Part shown: positions 38,611 through 43,166 of the stretch, piece after piece
Layout: each line of letters opens with the position of its first letter
Numbering within the stretch: position 1 is the stretch's first letter
Source: Nitrospirota bacterium
Lineage (GTDB): Bacteria; Nitrospirota; Nitrospiria; Nitrospirales; UBA8639
Assembly: GCA_003228495.1 (NCBI GenBank)
Contig: QIDY01000052.1
Coordinates: 1 to 43,166 of the forward strand
Direction: 5' to 3'
Length of the DNA: 43,166 nucleotides
Position numbers and translations under genes: made by a program
The notes under the pieces: generated by a model
Database searches by the model: none
What the model was told of the DNA's origin: nothing
What the model saw: the letters and a program-made list of their open reading frames with translations, nothing else

Positions 38611-38686
38611 GTTTATTTTCCATATAAAACAACGAGTTATCCGTTGCTACTTTTTCGTGCTTTTTCTCGAAAAACGTCAAGAAACC

Positions 38687-38715
38687 TTGATAAACCCCGA
38701 TAAGGTAAGTAAGGT
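38687..38715 (+). promoter_or_regulatory. Candidate rightward early promoter
   Basis: Plus strand TTGATA, 17-base spacer, TAAGGT. A weak -10, but the mirror image arrangement with the leftward promoter (same -35, same spacing) and the position 39 bases before the first rightward start support it. Confidence 0.35.
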
Positions 38716-38753
38716 TAGAGCGTAACGCAAACAACAAACCGTAGGACATGACC

Positions 38754-38978
38754 ATGGAAAACTTAATTGGATTTGAAGTAGGGAAAACCTACACCACGAG
38801 ATCAGCCTGTGATTATAACTGCATAATCTCCATCACGGTCCTTCGGCGTACAGCCAAGACTATCACCACCGAGGACAAAACCTTTCGGGTGTCTACCGGG
38901 TACGACGGATTCGAGACAGTCAAGCCATGGGGACGCGGATCAATGATGCCCATCATTTCAGCCTATAAGGGGAACTGA
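38754..38978 (+). CDS. Small conserved phage protein
   Basis: 74 residues from ATG 38754 (AGGA seven bases upstream); an ATG two codons earlier is too close to that signal. MENLIGFEVGKTYTTRSACD, then ISITVLRRTAKTITTEDKTF and ETVKPWGRGSMMP. A beta-rich small protein whose motifs (G-K-x-Y-x-T-R-S-A-C-D, R-T-A-K-T) recur in phage and plasmid early genes. First gene of the rightward module. No known function. Confidence 0.65.
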   Translation: MENLIGFEVGKTYTTRSACDYNCIISITVLRRTAKTITTEDKTFRVSTGYDGFETVKPWGRGSMMPIISAYKGN

Positions 38979-38981
38979 CCG

Positions 38982-39188
38982 ATGAGAATCGAACCATTTG
39001 CTGGGATGCGGATGGCAATGCTTTTAAGGTGTTCAATGACTGAGATTGAACTAGATGAGACAGCGGGATGGTATTACCGGAACACCGATCAGCACCCATT
39101 TGAGGACGCGGAATGGGTGGGGCCGTTTTCAACTGAGGGAAGGGCCATGGTGGCTAGCCGTGAGGACCAAAACGAGCCCCAACATTGA
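38982..39188 (+). CDS. Small hypothetical protein
   Basis: 68 residues (MRIEPFAGMRMAMLLRCSM...) directly after its upstream gene. Trp/Tyr-rich middle (AGWYYRNTDQHPFEDAEWVG) with a G-P-F motif before FSTEGRAMVAS, a layout often seen in small early phage proteins. Unknown function. Confidence 0.5.
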   Translation: MRIEPFAGMRMAMLLRCSMTEIELDETAGWYYRNTDQHPFEDAEWVGPFSTEGRAMVASREDQNEPQH

Positions 39189-39254
39189 GCCATGCTAGCC
39201 ATCGATTAAAGTTCCTGGCCGGGTTGCCCGATAAGAGGGCATGGAAGGCAGATT

Positions 39255-39386
39255 ATGAAACGATTACAGGGCATAGAGCAGCAAGAGGCATGGGCCAGGT
39301 TTTGTATCCGGTTGGCCCTGGATTTGAGGAAGCGGACCACGCTGGTTTGGAGCCCACATTTTAACCGTTACCTCTTGCGGAGGTAG
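39255..39386 (+). CDS. Possible 43-residue basic protein
   Basis: ATG at 39255 with AAGG at a fair distance opens a 43-codon frame to TAG. The product is basic and helical (EQQEAWARFCIRLALDLRKR). It fills the gap between two surer genes. Support is limited to the start signal and helical composition. Confidence 0.4.
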   Translation: MKRLQGIEQQEAWARFCIRLALDLRKRTTLVWSPHFNRYLLRR

Positions 39387-39456
39387 CCCCGAACGGGCCG
39401 GGAAGCGGGACAGTGGACGCACTGGACTCCCCCCCGGCCCCAAGGAAGGAGAAGGA

Positions 39457-39708
39457 ATGGACGGGTCATGGAAAGCGCTGGATGACCGGATCTTACTCAC
39501 GGTCAAGCATACCGCAGGATTGAGTGAAGGCACCCGAATTGAGATAGAAGAGGATACCTATTGGGTGACGAAGATCATTGACGCCCATACGGTTGAGTTA
39601 ATGCCTGAGCCCCGGCTTGGGGGTGAGGAAAAGCCACAGTGTTCCACATGGAACGTTGCATGGGTGCTGTTGCTGTTGATGCTCATCACCTATTTGATCC
39701 GCTTTTAA
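39457..39708 (+). CDS. Small membrane-anchored protein
   Basis: 83 residues. A soluble N-terminal domain (KALDDRILLTVKHTAGLSEG, IEIEEDTYWVTKIIDAHTVE) reads as a small beta barrel, followed by a C-terminal transmembrane helix (WNVAWVLLLLMLITYLIRF). GGAAGGAGAAGGA before the ATG. Tail-anchored topology with the N-domain in the cytoplasm; might act in superinfection exclusion or host takeover, which is a guess. Confidence 0.6.
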   Translation: MDGSWKALDDRILLTVKHTAGLSEGTRIEIEEDTYWVTKIIDAHTVELMPEPRLGGEEKPQCSTWNVAWVLLLLMLITYLIRF

Positions 39709-39723
39709 CCAGGAGAAAAAACG

Positions 39724-39927
39724 ATGAATGATCCTTTAGTGAGAATCTATCGAGACATTGAGGTTTTAGATACACTGATTGCTCGGGTTGCTTGCTTGGG
39801 CTCCCAAGCCAACCAATCCCGGCCAGTATCGGAGCCCGTGCGTAAGGTGGCCATACCACTCGAAACCTATGTCGGGGCCTTCATGCCCCAAGGAGGAAAC
39901 CATGTTCAAACTCGGAACCTTTCTTAA
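39724..39927 (+). CDS. Small hypothetical protein
   Basis: 67 residues, MNDPLVRIYRDIEVLDTLIA..., with a good ribosome binding site (CCAGGAG). The 3' end overlaps the start of the next gene by 26 bases in another frame. No recognised family. Confidence 0.5.
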   Translation: MNDPLVRIYRDIEVLDTLIARVACLGSQANQSRPVSEPVRKVAIPLETYVGAFMPQGGNHVQTRNLS

Positions 39928-40045
39928 TGATTGGGGAGTGACTTTAATCTCCGGAGCCGCGGTAATATTCGTGCTGTTTTACATTCTCCCCGCGGTCATC
40001 GGGGGAATGGCAGCACTTAAAGTCATCACGAATGCGTTCCCGTAG
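39902..40045 (+). CDS. 47-residue membrane protein
   Basis: ATG 39902 has AAGGAGGAAACC directly upstream, clearly better than in-frame upstream starts. Product MFKLGTFLNDWGVTLISGAA and then VIFVLFYILPAVIGGMAA, one transmembrane helix. Small inner-membrane proteins like this are frequent in early phage regions. Function unknown. Confidence 0.6.
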   Translation: MFKLGTFLNDWGVTLISGAAVIFVLFYILPAVIGGMAALKVITNAFP

Positions 40046-40047
40046 AC

Positions 40048-40293
40048 ATGAATCAAGGGATTGATGAATCAACGCGGAAATTAATAATCGATCATATTGA
40101 ACGGTCTTGGCAATTCTCCTACTGTCCAATTAAAGAAAGCAGTTGCTTTATTTGCGGGGGTGTTTTGCTAAAAGGAGAAATGTGTCTGCGTACCTGGTTA
40201 ATGACGAGAGATTCTACTGTGGCTTGGGTTGTGGTTCATGTTAGATATAAATCATGTAAGGGGGAGCCAGATGAAGCAAGCGTTAAAAAATGA
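40048..40293 (+). CDS. Small Cys-containing protein
   Basis: 81 residues. SCFICGGVLLKGEMCLRTWL gives a C-x2-C...C pattern, with another Cys near the end (YKSCKGE), so zinc binding is possible. The start has no strong Shine-Dalgarno but follows the upstream stop by two bases. It overlaps the next gene by 23 bases. Confidence 0.45.
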   Translation: MNQGIDESTRKLIIDHIERSWQFSYCPIKESSCFICGGVLLKGEMCLRTWLMTRDSTVAWVVVHVRYKSCKGEPDEASVKK

Positions 40294-40540
40294 ATATGAA
40301 CTAGCCCTGGAAGCCCTGTATTATCTGACATCTGACATCAAGAATCTTTATGGTATGCAACACAGAGCCGGGTGTCCTGAATATCCCCTCCTGTGTGAAT
40401 TTCAGGCCATCCGGCGAAGAGTCAACACCTTGGCTGGGGACATTGGTCGGGCTAAGCTCCACCTTGAACGCACCATAACGAGTAGCAATCTTTTACGGAA
40501 CACTAACCAACGACTCACAACCCCTCCCAACATCACATAA
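40271..40540 (+). CDS. Hypothetical helical protein
   Basis: 89 residues from ATG 40271 (AGGGGGA upstream). MKQALKNEYELALEALYYLT..., predominantly helical and coiled-coil-like, ending LTTPPNIT. Last gene before the terminator at 40.6 kb. Confidence 0.5.
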   Translation: MKQALKNEYELALEALYYLTSDIKNLYGMQHRAGCPEYPLLCEFQAIRRRVNTLAGDIGRAKLHLERTITSSNLLRNTNQRLTTPPNIT

Positions 40541-40582
40541 TCGACACCTCGTTCCTGCTCCTTTCTGACCGGCTAAAACAGC

Positions 40583-40604
40583 AACGGGGAGAAAGCTCCC
40601 CGTT
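40583..40604 (+). terminator. Probable terminator of the rightward early genes
   Basis: AACGGGGAG-AAAG-CTCCCCGTT, a nine-pair stem with a short TTTAT after it on the plus strand. It follows the 40271-40540 gene. The U-run is weak, so efficiency is uncertain. Confidence 0.6.
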
Positions 40605-40679
40605 TATCCCAGAAGCGCCAGCAACCAGAGGCAACCGGCTAGGATCTATTATGTAACGAGTAGGAACATCCCTCGACCC

Positions 40680-40708
40680 TTTTCCCCCGGTGCCCGGTGC
40701 CGTATACT
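40680..40708 (+). promoter_or_regulatory. Weak candidate promoter for the last rightward gene
   Basis: A good -10 (TATACT, 40703-40708) lies 39 bases before the start of the next gene and downstream of the terminator. The -35 (TTTTCC at 17-base spacing) is poor, so activation or another factor would be needed. Confidence 0.3.
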
Positions 40709-40746
40709 CTCCCTTTCTGACCTTCACCTACACTCAAGGAGGCCCC

Positions 40747-41478
40747 ATGCCCGACACGCTTGACCCCCAACCAACCCCCGAAAGCCCGGAGAAACCTACC
40801 GAGGTTGCCCGTGAGCAACCTTTCTCCCCTCCCCCTATGCCAGCGGACCCAGGAGTCAAGCGGCCTTCCACCATGCCCCAAGGAGCCCCTAGGGCTTGGC
40901 TATTCAAGGGCCAAGGACGAATCACCATACTGCAACCCCGAAGCGCCCTTGTCAAGATAGCGGACTACCTGCGAACCGGGCTAGGGGCCAGCAAGCAAGA
41001 GCGAATAGCGTTGAGCCGTATACTCGATAGCATGATAGACCGCACGGTTGAGCTTCAAAGGATCTACGATCGCACGGTCAGTCAGGCGATGGAAGAAGAT
41101 CCGGTTGAGAACCCTCACCGAGTTGTGGGAGGCAATGGGTTTTTTATTCGGTGGGAATTGATACAGGAAATTGATGTCATGTATTGCTTGGATCTTGTGT
41201 CGAGGAAAACCCCTTACCCGGCAAGCTACATATTCCGGCAAGCCAAGGAAGGGGTCCAGGTGACGGAGATTATGCATCCGAGGATCGACATGCTAGGTGG
41301 TGTCTGCGGTGGCCTCTTTACTTGCGTTATTCGCTTGGGAGCCGTTGTGAGTCTCAAGCCGGGTCAAGGCCCTGTTGATTCCGATGATGGCCCCATCAAG
41401 GACAGCCTCGACGTAGGACGTAGCCAAGGCGAGATCGGGGTTGGTGGTGTCGAGGTAGGGCCTGATCCTCATAAGTAA
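40747..41478 (+). CDS. Hypothetical protein with Pro-rich N-terminus
   Basis: 243 residues from ATG 40747 (AAGGAGG upstream). Residues 1-40 are Pro/Glu-rich and disordered. About 60-110 is helical (ITILQPRSALVKIADYLRTG, RIALSRILDSMIDRTVELQR). The C-terminal 60 codons lie antisense to the end of the lipoprotein gene. They have an unusual Gly/Val/Asp composition, so the natural stop may have been lost and the tail may be fortuitous. Function unknown. Confidence 0.5.
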   Translation: MPDTLDPQPTPESPEKPTEVAREQPFSPPPMPADPGVKRPSTMPQGAPRAWLFKGQGRITILQPRSALVKIADYLRTGLGASKQERIALSRILDSMIDRTVELQRIYDRTVSQAMEEDPVENPHRVVGGNGFFIRWELIQEIDVMYCLDLVSRKTPYPASYIFRQAKEGVQVTEIMHPRIDMLGGVCGGLFTCVIRLGAVVSLKPGQGPVDSDDGPIKDSLDVGRSQGEIGVGGVEVGPDPHK

Positions 41479-41796
41479 AATCTGGACAATACCCTCAGCC
41501 AAATCCTGATAGACAGGATCCACGTTGACCAGAAAGGTTTGAGTGACCGGCACAAGTTCGGTCGGGTTCTCGCTCAAGGTGTTGACCATCACGGCCTTAA
41601 TCCCGATGAAGACTCTCTGCAAGGCTTCGAGTTGCGCCCGGTCAAGATTCTCTTGAGTGAGCGCGACCGACATAATGGTTTGAGCCGCGATCTTCGCTTC
41701 CATGGGAGAGGGCGGTGCTTGCCCGGTACCATCCCCCGCTCTACACCCAAGGAACGCGATTGAGATAAACAACATGGCCGCGATAATCTTTCTCAT
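41293..41796 (-). CDS. Lipoprotein of the lysis cassette
   Basis: 167 residues. MRKIIAAMLFISIAFLGCRAG is a signal peptide with a lipobox (F-L-G-C), so it is exported and lipidated. The mature part is helical (QENLDRAQLEALQRVFIGIK). The ATG overlaps the endolysin stop (ATGA). A lipoprotein downstream of endolysin and holin could be an outer-membrane spanin partner, but it is longer than usual Rz1 proteins and I see no Pro-rich segment, so this is a guess. Confidence 0.65.
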   Translation of the reverse strand: MRKIIAAMLFISIAFLGCRAGDGTGQAPPSPMEAKIAAQTIMSVALTQENLDRAQLEALQRVFIGIKAVMVNTLSENPTELVPVTQTFLVNVDPVYQDLAEGIVQILLMRIRPYLDTTNPDLALATSYVEAVLDGAIIGINRALTRLETHNGSQANNASKEATADTT

Positions 41797-42140
41797 GATT
41801 CTCCTAGCCTCCCATAAGATAGTTTCGGTTGGAACTCAACGTGCAACCGCATCTCTTTGAATTTTAGGATAACGTCAAAGTCGTCCCCCAAGTTGTCCTT
41901 CACCCGCAAGGACATATCTTCGATTGATTGTGAAGGGGAACGGTTCCTCACCGTCCAGTCCAAAGCGTTCCCTGAAAAATGCAGGGAGCCGGGCATGTGT
42001 TCCCCTTCAAGCCCCCCGCTGATCTCATACTCCAACCCATATTCTTCCATGCACTGATCGACTACTATGACCGCAACCAGCATCGGCGTCGTGAGTCCGT
42101 GAAGTCTGGCCCCATACGGACCGCCTTTAACTCGGATCAT
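41793..42140 (-). CDS. Endolysin, M15 peptidase (L-Ala-D-Glu / D-Ala-D-Ala carboxypeptidase-like)
   Basis: 115 residues from ATG 42140; a GTG three codons upstream is possible. SLHFSGNALDW (52-62) is the S-x-H-x-x-G-x-A-x-D zinc motif, and LHVEFQP (99-105) supplies H-x-E. These are the M15/Hedgehog-type zinc ligands and general base of phage peptidoglycan peptidases. It lacks a signal peptide, so it needs a holin. It sits in a lysis cassette with holin-like genes upstream. Confidence 0.8.
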   Translation of the reverse strand: MIRVKGGPYGARLHGLTTPMLVAVIVVDQCMEEYGLEYEISGGLEGEHMPGSLHFSGNALDWTVRNRSPSQSIEDMSLRVKDNLGDDFDVILKFKEMRLHVEFQPKLSYGRLGES

Positions 42141-42141
42141 G

Positions 42142-42516
42142 CTATCCACCCATCCCTAGAAAGCGCCTCACTGAGTCAAGGGATAATCCCGCAATCGCTA
42201 CCCACAACCACCGGAGCATAATCTGGCGAGTTTTCTCTTGCTGCTCTAAAGCTACAACCCTAGATAAGATTGCAATCGAAGGAGTGCTTCCCTTGCCATA
42301 CAAGATACCTTCCAGTTGCGCGAGCAACTTCTCAATACGGTCAAAGTCTTCCGATACATGCTCTACCCCGGCCTGTACTCCGACAAGACTCGTGGCCAAA
42401 TGAGAAATGGTCGACTCTAATGAACCGAGCTTATTCCAGATGTCGCGAGTTTGGTCATGCGTCAATTCCTCACCTTCAACTTCTCCAACTAAAGTTGGTT
42501 TGAAAGCTGTTTCCAT
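42142..42516 (-). CDS. Putative holin-associated coiled-coil membrane protein
   Basis: 124 residues. Long amphipathic/coiled-coil part (IWNKLGSLESTISHLATSLVG, DRIEKLLAQLEGILYG) and a C-terminal hydrophobic segment (LRWLWVAIAGLSL). This is the build of XhlA-like haemolysin/holin partner proteins. Directly upstream of the endolysin, with GGGGAGG as ribosome binding site. Function inferred from architecture and place. Confidence 0.6.
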   Translation of the reverse strand: METAFKPTLVGEVEGEELTHDQTRDIWNKLGSLESTISHLATSLVGVQAGVEHVSEDFDRIEKLLAQLEGILYGKGSTPSIAILSRVVALEQQEKTRQIMLRWLWVAIAGLSLDSVRRFLGMGG

Positions 42517-42531
42517 ATCGAACCTCCCCGG

Positions 42532-42711
42532 TTAGGAGCCTTTCGACTGCTTGATCCCTTTTCTTCCAGCACCAACACCGGCGACGACCAACCCGGTTTC
42601 CTGAATCACGGTTCCGGCCTCAGAGTCAATCATTCGCACGAGCCCACCTATGCCGGACATCACGAGCCCCGCAATCGTTAGATACCCATTAAAGGCCCAT
42701 AAAAAATTCAT
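42532..42711 (-). CDS. Small holin-like membrane protein
   Basis: 59 residues. MNFLWAFNGYLTIAGLVMSG and IGGLVRMIDSEAGTVIQETG then LVVAGVGAGRKG. Two hydrophobic stretches separated by an acidic loop and a basic end, a family of small phage membrane proteins near lysis genes. GAGGAGGAAAATC before the ATG. A pore-forming role is likely but unproven. Confidence 0.65.
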   Translation of the reverse strand: MNFLWAFNGYLTIAGLVMSGIGGLVRMIDSEAGTVIQETGLVVAGVGAGRKGIKQSKGS

Positions 42712-42758
42712 GATTTTCCTCCTCAGTAGGTGAAGGAACGTTAGTCACTGTCCTGCTA

Positions 42759-43166
42759 TTAAAGCACGTTTGGGCTCTGACAAGTCTTGATCGGCTGGCC
42801 AAGGTGTAGCCCCTCCATGCAAATTTCCGCAATACCCGAAAGCGCGGTGCTGTCCTGAGCGACAATGCTAAAGCTGATCCACGCTTGGGTGGATTGGTTT
42901 AAGGAGAAGTCTTGCGCTGTGATCCCCACGGAATATTTCCCTAGATCCTCAACACCAATGGATGGACAATCTAATTTCAAAAGGCTTGGATCTGCAAAAA
43001 CCTGTTCCTTTAGTTTGTCCCAATCATGCAAGTCATCTTTTCGCGTGACCACCACGAAGCCCTTGTGGTCTCCTGCGATGTGCCATGATGAAATTAACGT
43101 CCCAGGATTATCCGGGTCATCGACCATGGGTGCCTGCAAAGCTAACGTGCATCCGGGGTTCGCGGT
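42759..43166 (-). CDS. Unknown protein, 5' end outside window
   Basis: The frame is open to the right edge, so the gene begins outside. The visible part reads ...NPGCTLALQAPMVDDPDNPGT..., then AGDHKGFVVVTRKDDLHDWD and SLNQSTQAWISFSIVAQDST, beta-rich and acidic. Position upstream of the lysis cassette would fit a tail-tip, fibre or lysis-associated protein. No family recognised. Confidence 0.5.
   Translation of the reverse strand, partial: TANPGCTLALQAPMVDDPDNPGTLISSWHIAGDHKGFVVVTRKDDLHDWDKLKEQVFADPSLLKLDCPSIGVEDLGKYSVGITAQDFSLNQSTQAWISFSIVAQDSTALSGIAEICMEGLHLGQPIKTCQSPNVL

Noticed and set aside
1..43166. Prophage integration signs (integrase, att repeats, flanking host genes)
   Set aside because: None found; both ends lie in phage genes, so the window is interior to a phage genome.

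Overview
The window is an interior piece of a tailed dsDNA bacteriophage genome (Caudoviricetes) with a long, non-contractile siphovirus-type tail. The evidence is one co-oriented block of terminase, portal, MuF-like, scaffold, major capsid, neck, tail tube, tail chaperone and tape-measure genes. There is no integrase, no tRNA or rRNA and no bacterial housekeeping gene. A lipoprotein with a lipobox beside an M15-type endolysin and small membrane proteins suggests a Gram-negative host; I cannot name it. Both ends cut genes (the tape measure on the left, an unknown gene on the right), so tail tip, fibres and probably replication genes lie outside the window.

Layout. 1-22.6 kb, minus strand: the late module, read right to left. 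It starts with a small Cys-rich protein, a cupin protein, ParB-like protein 2, a PP-loop (PAPS-reductase-like) protein, a small protein and ParB-like protein 1. Then come the small and large terminase, portal, MuF-like protein, scaffold, major capsid protein and a putative decoration protein. Next is a 6 kb accessory structural cassette (jelly-roll-like, cupin, beta-helix, 20-residue repeat and carbohydrate-binding-like proteins). The neck and tail genes close it. The tail chaperone pair carries a textbook A AAA AAC slippery site. Intrinsic terminators or hairpins flank the capsid genes.

22.7-38.5 kb, minus strand: the early/recombination module, mostly very small overlapping genes. It contains an XRE repressor-like gene behind a good sigma70-type promoter, a possible annealing protein, SbcD and SbcC, several zinc-ribbon proteins, a DUF1376 replication protein and a RusA-like resolvase. 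It also holds a second PP-loop gene, interrupted by an amber codon. At 26803-27126, directly after a RAMP/Cas7-like gene, lies an array of 59 degenerate pentamers (RTCNN) in two phased blocks. An intrinsic terminator at about 22.7 kb closes this module.

38.5-38.75 kb is a divergent promoter region. 38.75-41.5 kb, plus strand: nine small early-type genes of unknown function. 41.3-43.2 kb, minus strand: the lysis cassette (holin-like proteins, M15 endolysin, lipoprotein), which converges on the plus-strand genes and overlaps the last one in antisense.

The best candidate for an undescribed system is the RAMP-like gene plus RTCNN array. Next come the ParB/PP-loop/cupin module beside the terminase, the two in-frame stop codons in otherwise coherent genes, and the 14-fold 20-residue repeat protein.
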